From Collinsella sp. (lineage in GTDB: Bacteria; Actinomycetota; Coriobacteriia; Coriobacteriales; Coriobacteriaceae), in assembly GCA_019413925.1 (NCBI GenBank), contig DXMY01000017.1, positions 1 through 30,153 of the forward strand: 30,153 bases of DNA, in the 5' to 3' direction. The notes under the pieces are model-generated. The model did no database searches, had not been told where the DNA came from, and saw nothing but the letters and a program-made list of their open reading frames with translations. The translations under genes and the position numbers were made by a program. Positions 1 to 7,178 of this stretch are shown here, in pieces. How positions within the stretch are numbered: the first letter of the stretch is position 1; each line of letters starts with the position of its first letter.

Positions 1-141
1 TCCGAGGCCTCGGCCGCCGAGGGCTTCGCCGAGCCCGCGGACAGGCCGGCCCCGACAGAGGGGAGGCGCCGCGCGCTCGGGCGGCGCGCCAGGGAGATAG
101 TGGACGAGATAGTCGAGAGGCGCGGTCTCAAGAAGGAGTAA
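1..141 (+). CDS. C-terminal end of an unrecognised protein (5' end outside window)
   Basis: An open frame enters from the left edge and stops at TAA 139-141, leaving 46 residues. The visible end is basic and polar, rich in Arg, Glu and Ala, with a probable helix (around REIVDEIVERRG) and a KKE terminus. No family can be named from so little. In 46 codons it uses ATA twice and AGG three times, codons that are scarce in the neighbouring genes, which hints at a different origin, though the sample is small. It converges on the arginine operon, whose last gene ends at 289. Confidence that it is coding rests on an uninterrupted frame and a plausible terminus only. Confidence 0.5.
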   Translation, partial: SEASAAEGFAEPADRPAPTEGRRRALGRRAREIVDEIVERRGLKKE

Positions 142-202
142 CATCGGGACTTGCAGCGACGGACCTCAGGACGCTCTTACACCACGTCTGCGCGCGCCAC
201 CC

Positions 203-263
203 AAAACGGGCTCCGGATCGCCAAATCATGCCGCATATGACACACCCAGCAGTCCGGAACCCG
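203..263 (-). terminator. Probable terminator of the arg operon
   Basis: Arms 207-217 and 253-263 pair with one G-U position (CGGGCTCCGGA with TCCGGAACCCG). On the minus strand the stem is followed by TTTT. It lies about 25 nt after the argD stop. The 35-nt loop is long for an intrinsic terminator. Confidence 0.5.
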
Positions 264-288
264 GTCCAAATTGAGTTATTACGCTGCG

Positions 289-1572
289 TTAGCCCAAGAC
301 ACCCGACAGGATCTCGATCAGGCTGTCCACGTCGGCTTCCTCGCAGACGAGTGGCGGCAGGAAACGCAGCGTATGGGCACCCGTAGCGTTGATTACGGCA
401 CCGGCCCCCAATGCACGGGCCACAACGTCGTGTGCATCACCCGCAGCATCGTCCAGATCGCAGCCGAGCATCAGGCCACGGCCACGCACCTCTACCACAT
501 GCGGAAGCTTAGCCAGCGCCTGCTCCATATAGGCGCCAACCTTGGCGGCATGCTCGCCATAATCGCCGCGTACAAGCGCGGAGAGCGTCGCGGCACAGGC
601 CGCGATGGCCAAGCAGCTACCACCGAAGGTCGAACCATGATCGCCGGGCTTAAAGACGTCAGCGATTTCCTTCTTTGCCACCACGGCACCCATGGGCACG
701 CCGTCGGCGATACCCTTGGCAAGGCTCATGATGTCGGGCTCCACGCCATAGGTCTGGAACGCAAACGGCTTACCCGTGCGGAAGATACCGCACTGGACCT
801 CGTCGGCGATAAGCACGGCACCCACATCGTGCGCCAAGTCGCGCGCCGTAGCCATAAACTCCTCGGTCATGGGATGCACACCGCTCTCGCCCTGGATCGG
901 CTCGAGCATCACGGCGCAAATCTCGCTTCTCAGCTGCTTAAAGATTGCACGCAGTTCATCTACATCGTTGGGTGTGCAGGCCACAAAGCCACCCGGCAGC
1001 GGGCGGAAACTGTCCTGCAGCCAATCCTGCATGGTCGCGGCAATGGTCTCGAGCGTTCTGCCATGGAAGCCGCCGCGCATACACACGATGGTGTTGCCGC
1101 CGTTGCCGGCACGCTTGGCGTACAGACGTGCGAGCTTCATCGAACCCTCGTTGGCCTCGGCACCAGAATTGGCAAAGAACGTCTCCCATACCTGCTCGCC
1201 CGCCGTCGGGGCGCCGAGCGCAGCTGCCGTGGTCTCGTCGCCGGCGACAATGGCATCGGCAATCACGCGTGCACTGTCCACGTCGTCGTTAGCGAGCTTG
1301 GACAGCAGCGCCGCGACCTGGCCACGCTGCTCGATGTAAAAGTAGTTAGACACATGCAGAAGCTTTTTGGTCTGAGCCTCGAGCGCCGAGAGCACTGCCG
1401 GATTGCCGTGGCCAAGGCTGCACACACCGATACCAGCGAGAAAGTCGAGATACTCACGACCATCGTCACCGATGAGCTTCATACCGTGACCTTCGACAAA
1501 CTCTACCGGCGAGCGACCAAAGGTATGCATAACGTAATGGGATTCGAGTGATTGCTGAGTTGCAAGTGACAT
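289..1572 (-). CDS. argD: Acetylornithine aminotransferase ArgD
   Basis: A 427-residue class-III PLP aminotransferase of the cytoplasm. It converts N-acetylglutamate semialdehyde to N-acetylornithine with glutamate as amino donor, the fourth step of arginine synthesis. Visible motifs are NSGAEANE (135-142), GGFHGRT (167-173), ADEVQCG (256-262) and the Schiff-base lysine in SLAKG (Lys286). The ATG at 1572 follows AAAGG at a normal distance. It is the last gene of argCJBD, 69 nt after argB. Odd point: between the helix ending near residue 97 and the strand leading into NSGAEANE there are about 30 extra residues (roughly 98-128, Ala/Asp/Thr-rich) that typical ArgD proteins lack. The related succinylornithine and ornithine aminotransferases share these motifs; the operon decides for ArgD. 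Confidence 0.95.
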   Translation of the reverse strand: MSLATQQSLESHYVMHTFGRSPVEFVEGHGMKLIGDDGREYLDFLAGIGVCSLGHGNPAVLSALEAQTKKLLHVSNYFYIEQRGQVAALLSKLANDDVDSARVIADAIVAGDETTAAALGAPTAGEQVWETFFANSGAEANEGSMKLARLYAKRAGNGGNTIVCMRGGFHGRTLETIAATMQDWLQDSFRPLPGGFVACTPNDVDELRAIFKQLRSEICAVMLEPIQGESGVHPMTEEFMATARDLAHDVGAVLIADEVQCGIFRTGKPFAFQTYGVEPDIMSLAKGIADGVPMGAVVAKKEIADVFKPGDHGSTFGGSCLAIAACAATLSALVRGDYGEHAAKVGAYMEQALAKLPHVVEVRGRGLMLGCDLDDAAGDAHDVVARALGAGAVINATGAHTLRFLPPLVCEEADVDSLIEILSGVLG

Positions 1573-1641
1573 GAGATGCCTTTCGTTGGGCGCCGTACGG
1601 CGCAGGGCTATGGGTGCAGGGACGCGACGACCGCGGGTCGG

Positions 1642-2622
1642 CTAGACCGTCTGGAGCTTCTCGACCTCGTCGAGGTTCTCGGTCAGACGCGCCGCAAACG
1701 TCGAAAGCGGATGCGGATGCGTATCGAACTCGTAGGCCGTCTCGGTGGAGTGGATCACGGTACCGACGCCAGCATCGGTCAGCAACTCCAGCAGCAGCGA
1801 GTGCGGCGTCGTGCCGTTGATGATGTGGGCTCGGAACACGCCAGCAGCAAGCGCATCAACGGCGGCGCGCAGCTTGGGAATCATACCCTTGTCGACTTCT
1901 CCGCCGTAGAGCATCTCGTTGACCTCGTCGAGCGTCAGGTTGGAGATAAGCGAGTCCTTGTCGCTAAAATCCTTGTACAGGCCGTCGACATCGGTCAAAA
2001 AAATCGCCTTATGCGCGTGAAGCGCCGCCGCAACGGCACCGGCAGCGGTGTCGGCATTGATGTTGAAGAATCCGCCGTCCTCCCCTGCCGCGACGGTAGC
2101 GATGACGGGGATGTACTCGCTATCGAGCAAGCGCTCGATATAGTCGGTGTTGACGTGCGTCACTTTGCCCACGCGACCGAGCTCGGGGTCGAGCGGCTCG
2201 GCGATGAGCGTGCCAGCATCGCTACCCGACACGCCTACGGCCAAATTGCCGTGGTGGTTGATGGCAGCGACCAGCTCCTGGTTAACCTTGCCGCCCAGCA
2301 CCTCGCGCACGATATCCAAGGTCGCCGGCGTAGTCACGCGCTGGCCGTTCTTAAACTCGACGGGAATATCGTAATGGCTCAACGCCTCGTTGATGGCCTT
2401 GCCGCCGCCATGCACGATGACGGGGCGCGTGCCGATAATCTTGAGCAAAACGATGTCGCTCATCACGTCGCGGCGCAGTTGCTCATCGACCATGGCGGCT
2501 CCGCCATATTTGATAACGACCGTCTTGCCGGTCAGGTTTTTAATCCACGGCAGCGCTTCGAACAGCAGCTGCGCGGTTGCTTCGTTGGATTCGCTCGAAC
2601 GACAGTCGCGTGCGAATTTCAT
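1642..2622 (-). CDS. argB: Acetylglutamate kinase ArgB
   Basis: Phosphorylates N-acetylglutamate in the second committed step of arginine synthesis; amino-acid kinase family, cytoplasmic. The 326 residues show the nucleotide-binding VVIKYGG (35-41, Lys38), the HGGGK loop (71-75), NADTAAGA, LTDVDGLY, and the C-terminal GMIPKL and INGTTPHSLLLE segments of the family. The frame stays open upstream to 2760, overlapping the end of argJ, but the ATG at 2622 follows GAGG six bases upstream and gives the normal N-terminal helix, so it is chosen. That N-terminal helix is the part which in arginine-inhibited ArgB hexamers carries the feedback site; inhibition here is inferred. A tail of about 20 residues follows the usual end. 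It lies 80 nt after argJ. Confidence 0.95.
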   Translation of the reverse strand: MKFARDCRSSESNEATAQLLFEALPWIKNLTGKTVVIKYGGAAMVDEQLRRDVMSDIVLLKIIGTRPVIVHGGGKAINEALSHYDIPVEFKNGQRVTTPATLDIVREVLGGKVNQELVAAINHHGNLAVGVSGSDAGTLIAEPLDPELGRVGKVTHVNTDYIERLLDSEYIPVIATVAAGEDGGFFNINADTAAGAVAAALHAHKAIFLTDVDGLYKDFSDKDSLISNLTLDEVNEMLYGGEVDKGMIPKLRAAVDALAAGVFRAHIINGTTPHSLLLELLTDAGVGTVIHSTETAYEFDTHPHPLSTFAARLTENLDEVEKLQTV

Positions 2623-2702
2623 AATCTGCCTCATCTTTCGTATCGTTATCACGCCGTGCTTCGCTGTCCGCAATGCGGCAAGATGCGCAGCGTGCCTGGA
2701 AT

Positions 2703-3971
2703 CTAGGAACGGTAGTCGCCGTTGATGGAGATGTACTCGTGCGTGAGGTCGCAGGTCCACACGGTCGTTGCCGCATCGCCTGCGCCCAGGTCGGCCGAGA
2801 TCACGATCTCGGGCGCCTCAAAACGTCGCAGAGCCTCGTCCTCGTCAAAGGGAACGGTCAGACCATCGCGACAGACGGGCATGTCCATCATGTCGATGGA
2901 AACGTCTTCCTGATTAAACTTCACGCCGCACTTGCCAAGCGCCATGGCGACGCGGCCCCAGTTGCAGTCGTGGCCGGCGATGCAGGTCTTGACGAGCGGC
3001 GAATTGGCGACGGCGCGGGCGGCGATATCGGCTTCCTCGTCGTTGGCGGCACCGGCAACGTTAACCGTCACGAGCTTTGACGCACCCTCGCCATCGGCCG
3101 CGATGTTGCGCGCCAGGCTCTCGCACACCTCGTGCACGGCAAAGGCCAACTCGTCAAAGGCGTCAGTGCCCTCGGCGATGGCCTCGGCATCTGCGGCAGC
3201 AGCGCCGGAAGCGAGCATAATGCAGGTGTCGTTGGTCGAGGTATCGGAATCGACCGTCACCTTATTAAAGGTCTGCTTAACGGTCGAGAGCAACAGGGTG
3301 TGGAGCGCCGCCGGCTCGACGGGAGCATCGGTAGTAATGACCGCGATCATGGTGGCCATATTGGGCATGATCATGCCCGAGCCCTTGCACATGCCGCCCA
3401 CCGTATAGGCGTTGCCCGCATGGCCCGCAGCCTCACTGCGGTAGCGAACGGCATACTCCTTGGAGTGTGTATCGGTCGTCATGATGGCACGGGCTGCATC
3501 GGCACCGCCATGGGCAGAGAGCGCCTCGTAGGCGGACGGAACGGCCGTCTCAAACGTATCGATCGGCAGAATCTGTCCAATCACACCCGTGGAGGCAACC
3601 AGGATCTGCTGGGGTTCACAGCCGATGACCTGCGACGCGATGTTGCACGTCTCGCGCGCACAGGCCAGGCCGGTCTCGCCCGTGGCGGCGTTCGCGTTGC
3701 CGGAGTTGATTGAAACACCGGCGACGATTCCATAGCCCTTGTCCGCACCGCCCAGGTTGGCACGACTCACCTGCACGGGCGCCGCGCAAAAGCGGTTGGT
3801 CGTAAACACGCCGGCGCCGGGACAGGGCTTATCGGGCACGACGAGCGCATAGTCCAAGCGCTCGGGATTCTTCCGGAATCCCGCATGAATGCCTGCGGCC
3901 TTAAAGCCGGCAGCCGCCGTAACGCCACCCTCGACGGCGCGAATCTTGATATCAATCAGGTCGGTATTCAT
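2703..3971 (-). CDS. argJ: Bifunctional ornithine acetyltransferase / N-acetylglutamate synthase ArgJ
   Basis: Transfers the acetyl group from N-acetylornithine to glutamate, releasing ornithine and regenerating acetylglutamate. Many ArgJ proteins also use acetyl-CoA to make acetylglutamate; whether this one does cannot be read from sequence. The 422 residues carry the autocleavage motif KGSGMIMPNMATM, so the precursor should be cut before Thr207, which becomes the N-terminal nucleophile of the beta chain. Other family segments are STGVIG (127-132) and DSDTSTNDT. The ATG at 3971 follows AGGGG. It is the second gene of the operon. No argA- or argE-like gene is in the window, in keeping with the cyclic pathway. 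Confidence 0.96.
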   Translation of the reverse strand: MNTDLIDIKIRAVEGGVTAAAGFKAAGIHAGFRKNPERLDYALVVPDKPCPGAGVFTTNRFCAAPVQVSRANLGGADKGYGIVAGVSINSGNANAATGETGLACARETCNIASQVIGCEPQQILVASTGVIGQILPIDTFETAVPSAYEALSAHGGADAARAIMTTDTHSKEYAVRYRSEAAGHAGNAYTVGGMCKGSGMIMPNMATMIAVITTDAPVEPAALHTLLLSTVKQTFNKVTVDSDTSTNDTCIMLASGAAAADAEAIAEGTDAFDELAFAVHEVCESLARNIAADGEGASKLVTVNVAGAANDEEADIAARAVANSPLVKTCIAGHDCNWGRVAMALGKCGVKFNQEDVSIDMMDMPVCRDGLTVPFDEDEALRRFEAPEIVISADLGAGDAATTVWTCDLTHEYISINGDYRS

Positions 3972-4107
3972 CGTCCCCTACGACTCCTTATATCAGACAA
4001 AAAAGCGGGCATCGGCTGGCACGCCATACCGGTCGAAACTACTAGACCAGCTTAAAAGTGGCGCCCAACTCGATACCCGACTACCAAATCGCTAACAATC
4101 GAATGTG

Positions 4108-5178
4108 CTACACCGGGCACGCCACTGTGGGCAAGCCTCGTCGCTCGTCAAAGCCAAAAACGATGTTGGCGCACTGGACCGCCTGTCCCGCAGCACCCTT
4201 GCACAGATTGTCGATAGCACCCGTCGCCACCAGCACGCCCGCGCGCTTGTTGAGCGCAAGACCGATCTGGGCAGCATTGGTGCCGACGACCGAAGCCGTC
4301 TTGGGCTGCTGGCCGGCATCGAGCACGCGCACAAAGGTGCGACCGGCGTAGAACTTCTTGTAATGGTCGGCGACGTCCTCAAGGGCCAACGCGTCGAGAG
4401 CCTGCGGCGCGAGCGGCATCGTCACCGTGGAAAGCAGGCCGCGCTTGAGCGGTGCCAAGTGCGGAGTAAAGACGACGCGATCGGTCAGGTCCAGGATCTG
4501 CTCAATCTCGGGCGTATGGCGATGTTTGCCTACGCCATAGGCCTCCAGGTTCTCGTCCGCGCTACAAAAATGGGTGCGAGCGTTGCAGGACTTACCGGCG
4601 CCCGTCACGCCACTAATGGCATCGACGATTACGGGGCCGTTCTCTGCCACCCAGCCCGCACGCACGGCAGGAGCGGCAGCAAGGCTCGTTGCGGTGGGAT
4701 AGCAACCGGCGCAGGCGACCAGCACGGGTTTGCCGTCGGCATGGTCGGATGCGGCGGTCTCCAAGTCCCGGCAGAATAGCTCGGGCAGGCCAAAGGCACG
4801 GGTCTTGAGCAGCTCGGGGCTCGTATGCTCGGCGGCATACCACGTCTCAAAGACGGACGCGTCGTTCAGGCGGTAGTCGGCCGAAAGATCAAAGCAGGAG
4901 ACGCCCGATGCAAGCAGCGCGGGCACCTGTGCCATGGCAGCCGTGTGCGGCACGGCAAGAAAAACCGCATCGCAGCTCTTGAGCTCGGGGGCGTCATGCG
5001 TGGTGAAAACCAGATCGCTCACGCCAGCAAAGCTCGGATACACCGCGGACAGCGGCTGGCCGGCATCGGCGTTGGACGTAATGGCAACAAGTTCAAACTC
5101 GGGATGGCCGAGTACGAGGCGAATGAGCTCGGCTCCGGCATATCCAGCCGCGCCGACGATTCCAACCTTCAAAGACAT
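4108..5178 (-). CDS. argC: N-acetyl-gamma-glutamyl-phosphate reductase ArgC
   Basis: NADPH-dependent reductase that turns N-acetylglutamyl phosphate into the semialdehyde, the third step of arginine synthesis. In 356 residues it shows the Rossmann start VGIVGAAGYAGAELIRL (5-21), the catalytic Cys159 in AGCYPT, SGVTGAGK (189-196), and the active-site His221 in HRHTPEIEQ. The ATG at 5178 follows GGAG six bases upstream. It is the first gene of the operon. A 136-nt gap without an obvious terminator separates it from argJ, longer than the other gaps in the operon. Confidence 0.96.
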   Translation of the reverse strand: MSLKVGIVGAAGYAGAELIRLVLGHPEFELVAITSNADAGQPLSAVYPSFAGVSDLVFTTHDAPELKSCDAVFLAVPHTAAMAQVPALLASGVSCFDLSADYRLNDASVFETWYAAEHTSPELLKTRAFGLPELFCRDLETAASDHADGKPVLVACAGCYPTATSLAAAPAVRAGWVAENGPVIVDAISGVTGAGKSCNARTHFCSADENLEAYGVGKHRHTPEIEQILDLTDRVVFTPHLAPLKRGLLSTVTMPLAPQALDALALEDVADHYKKFYAGRTFVRVLDAGQQPKTASVVGTNAAQIGLALNKRAGVLVATGAIDNLCKGAAGQAVQCANIVFGFDERRGLPTVACPV

Positions 5179-5263
5179 ATCAGACTCCTTGTCTGCGATT
5201 TATGCACCGATGCGCATTTCGCAGCGGTCGTTATGAAGTGGGTTGAAACTTTAGCACCAAAAG

Positions 5264-5300
5264 ATGCATTTATACGTAAATAGCTTGCATGTTCATGCAT
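5264..5300 (-). promoter_or_regulatory. Candidate double ARG-box operator upstream of argC
   Basis: Two AT-rich palindromes lie side by side about 90-120 nt before argC. One is ATTTA-TACG-TAAAT (5268-5281, preceded by ATGC); the other is TGCATG-TT-CATGCA (5286-5299). Their centres are 18 bp apart. Known ARG boxes are about 18-bp palindromes in tandem, and actinobacterial ones contain TGCAT halves, so this is a plausible ArgR site. Promoter-like hexamers read on the minus strand through the same region, but none is strong enough to name. Confidence 0.45.
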
Positions 5301-5344
5301 TGAAACATTCCCGACACATTCACTTGAAGGAATTGACAAATAGA

Positions 5345-5398
5345 GCGGGCCCCGTATTGACCGGCACTCCTTACGGCGCCGGGCAACACGGGACCCGC
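5345..5398 (-). terminator. Terminator of the FMN-riboswitch operon
   Basis: Outer arms 5345-5359 and 5384-5398 pair over 15 positions with two mismatched or wobble positions, around an inner CCGGC/GCCGG stem. On the minus strand a T-rich stretch (TCTATTTGT) follows. It lies 38 nt after the last gene of the operon and upstream of the arg promoter region, so it separates the two units. Confidence 0.7.
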
Positions 5399-5435
5399 CC
5401 ATGCGAAAACTAAGTTGTTAGGATGAGCCAGCTGG

Positions 5436-5846
5436 CTAGAGCTCGACCGGCACCCATTCGTCGTGATTGCAGATAAAAGCCTCGGGATCCTCAACGCTAA
5501 AGAAGACGAGCGCGGGGTCGTTAGGCCCCTCATAGTGCTCGCTCAAGCGCTCAAGATGTTTCCATCCGGCCTCGCGCATTTCGCTCGAAGCCCGGTCTTC
5601 CAGCCCTGCACGCCCGCGCAGGATCAACCAACCATGGCCCGGCCACCAACTCGTGGCCTCAAAGCGCTGGTTTTGCAGCAGCTCCTGCCACACATCTTTG
5701 GTGCGCGCTGTCACAAACCACAGCTTGCCGTCCTGAATCTGCGCAAACGAGAACGGACGCACATGCGGCTGCCCGCCCACGCTCGTCGCCAGATACCACG
5801 CCGGCACCGACGTCAGATACTCCAACACCGTATTCAATCCGTCCAT
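5436..5846 (-). CDS. Pyridoxamine 5'-phosphate oxidase-like split-barrel protein (copy 1)
   Basis: A 136-residue protein of the FMN-binding split-barrel (PNPOx-like) superfamily. The fold is suggested by the N-terminal helix plus PAWYLAT, then HVRPFSF, DGKLWFVTARTKDVWQEL and a Trp-rich strand (ATSWWPGHGWLILRGRAGLE). Members bind FMN, or sometimes heme or F420, and act as small oxidases or reductases; the substrate is not predictable. The frame is open to 5891, but the ATG at 5846 has AGGAGG six bases upstream and aligns with the start region of the neighbouring paralogue, so it is used. It is the last gene of the riboflavin-transport operon, 54 nt after its paralogue. Co-regulation by the FMN riboswitch fits an FMN-binding role. 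Confidence 0.82.
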   Translation of the reverse strand: MDGLNTVLEYLTSVPAWYLATSVGGQPHVRPFSFAQIQDGKLWFVTARTKDVWQELLQNQRFEATSWWPGHGWLILRGRAGLEDRASSEMREAGWKHLERLSEHYEGPNDPALVFFSVEDPEAFICNHDEWVPVEL

Positions 5847-5900
5847 GTGTCCTCCTGACGCCTGACCAGTCTTTTTGGAATGGGTAGCCAATTTGGGAAA

Positions 5901-6347
5901 TTAGAGCTCGAGGCGCTCTTCGCTGCCGTCGATATCGCAGAACCGTGCGGCGATGTTGCGGACCGAGAAGAATGCAAGGCGGCCATCGTTGGCGCTATCG
6001 TGTTGCTCGCCAATGCCCACCATGTGCTTAAAGCCCGCTTGGCGCACCTTGTCGCTCACGAATGCATCGTCCTCGAGCGCGGCCTCGCCAGTTAACACGA
6101 TCCAGCACTCCCCCGGCTTCCAGCCCGATACCTCAAACTTGGGATTCGCGCTCAACTCCGCCCACACGTCCTTGTCGCGCGACGTGCAAAACCACAGCTT
6201 GCCATCATCGACCATGGCAAAGGAAAACGGCCTCACGCGGGGCTGATGCCCGTCGCTCGCATCGGTCGTGGCAAGATACCACGCCGGAATGCGCCTGAGA
6301 TACGAGCAGGCACGCTCGAGCTGAGCCGTGCGATCGATGTCGGTCAT
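5901..6347 (-). CDS. Pyridoxamine 5'-phosphate oxidase-like split-barrel protein (copy 2)
   Basis: A 148-residue paralogue of the next gene. Both share IPAWYLAT/VPAWYLAT, VRPFSFA, DGKLWF, KDVWxEL, W-P-G-WI-L-G-A-LED and FFSV in the same order, which points to a tandem duplication followed by marked divergence. The FMN-binding split-barrel fold is inferred from the family; the substrate is unknown. The ATG at 6347 follows AAAGGGG. It starts 30 nt after the ecfT stop, so it is probably cotranscribed with the ECF transporter and under the same FMN riboswitch. A short inverted repeat GCTCGA-A-TCGAGC (6364-6376) sits in that gap. Confidence 0.82.
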   Translation of the reverse strand: MTDIDRTAQLERACSYLRRIPAWYLATTDASDGHQPRVRPFSFAMVDDGKLWFCTSRDKDVWAELSANPKFEVSGWKPGECWIVLTGEAALEDDAFVSDKVRQAGFKHMVGIGEQHDSANDGRLAFFSVRNIAARFCDIDGSEERLEL

Positions 6348-6377
6348 AGAGACCCCTTTCTTGCGCTCGAATCGAGC

Positions 6378-7178
6378 TTAGACGAGTTGAAGATTGATAA
6401 CGACAACGCATGTCACCAGCAGCGCCATCGCCAGCGCTGCCAGTGCATCCCCGCGGCCAAACGCAAGCGCATGCAGACGCGTGCGTCCCTGCTCGCCGTG
6501 ATAACAGCGCGCATCCATGGCGGCCGAAAGCGTCTCGGCATGACGGAACACGCCGGTGAACAGCGGAATCGCCACACTGCCGAGCATGCGCACACCGCCG
6601 AGCGGACCGCCCGTCACGCGCGCGCCGCGACTTGCCTGTGCATCGGCCGTCTGCTTCATCTCGGTGGCAAATTGCGGCATAAAGCGCAGCGCGATGCCCA
6701 TGATCATACCGAGCTCGTATGCCGGAAGCCCCAGACGCGCAAGCGGTGCGAGCAAACGCTCAAAGCCCGCAGTGAGATCGAGCGTGGGCGTGGTGAGTGT
6801 AATGGCGCTCATGCCGGCCATCATCAGGGTCAGACGGCATGTCATAAACGTCGCAGAACGCAGCGAGCCCTCGCTCACCTGCAAAAAGCCAAGCCGCCAC
6901 AGGATGCGGCCACTCTGGTCGGAAAACAGGTTGAGCACCGCGACCACCACGACAATCGCCAGCAATGGTGCCATCGATGATAGGACCCGGCGCAACGGCA
7001 CCCGGGCTGCGAGATAGACCAGCACGACAAAAAATGCGACCGGAACCAGCCCGCAAAAGCTTCCGACGGTGAGCACGGTGATCAGAAATGCGAAACCTAG
7101 GAGCAACTTAGTACGCGGATCCAGGCGATGCACCGCGCTATCCCCAGGATAGTAGCTGCCAAATGAGAACGCCTCCAT
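6378..7178 (-). CDS. ecfT: ECF transporter transmembrane component EcfT
   Basis: Membrane-embedded coupling subunit of an energy-coupling-factor vitamin importer; it links the S component to the two ATPase domains. In 266 residues there are hydrophobic segments near 25-60, 70-86, 110-130, 150-168 and 245-262. Both conserved coupling motifs are present: ASRG (182-185) in QASRGA and the second Ala-Arg motif in MDARCYHG (221-228). The ATG at 7178 shares a base with the ecfA stop (TAATG) and has GGAGG upstream, so translation is coupled; the longer in-frame start at 7223 would lie inside ecfA and is rejected. Confidence 0.93.
   Translation of the reverse strand: MEAFSFGSYYPGDSAVHRLDPRTKLLLGFAFLITVLTVGSFCGLVPVAFFVVLVYLAARVPLRRVLSSMAPLLAIVVVVAVLNLFSDQSGRILWRLGFLQVSEGSLRSATFMTCRLTLMMAGMSAITLTTPTLDLTAGFERLLAPLARLGLPAYELGMIMGIALRFMPQFATEMKQTADAQASRGARVTGGPLGGVRMLGSVAIPLFTGVFRHAETLSAAMDARCYHGEQGRTRLHALAFGRGDALAALAMALLVTCVVVINLQLV

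Noticed and set aside
271..1551. Long plus-strand open frame opposite argD
   Set aside because: It is the mirror frame of argD, which has all family motifs, a good ribosome binding site and operon context. The plus frame has no recognisable product; high GC makes such antisense frames common.
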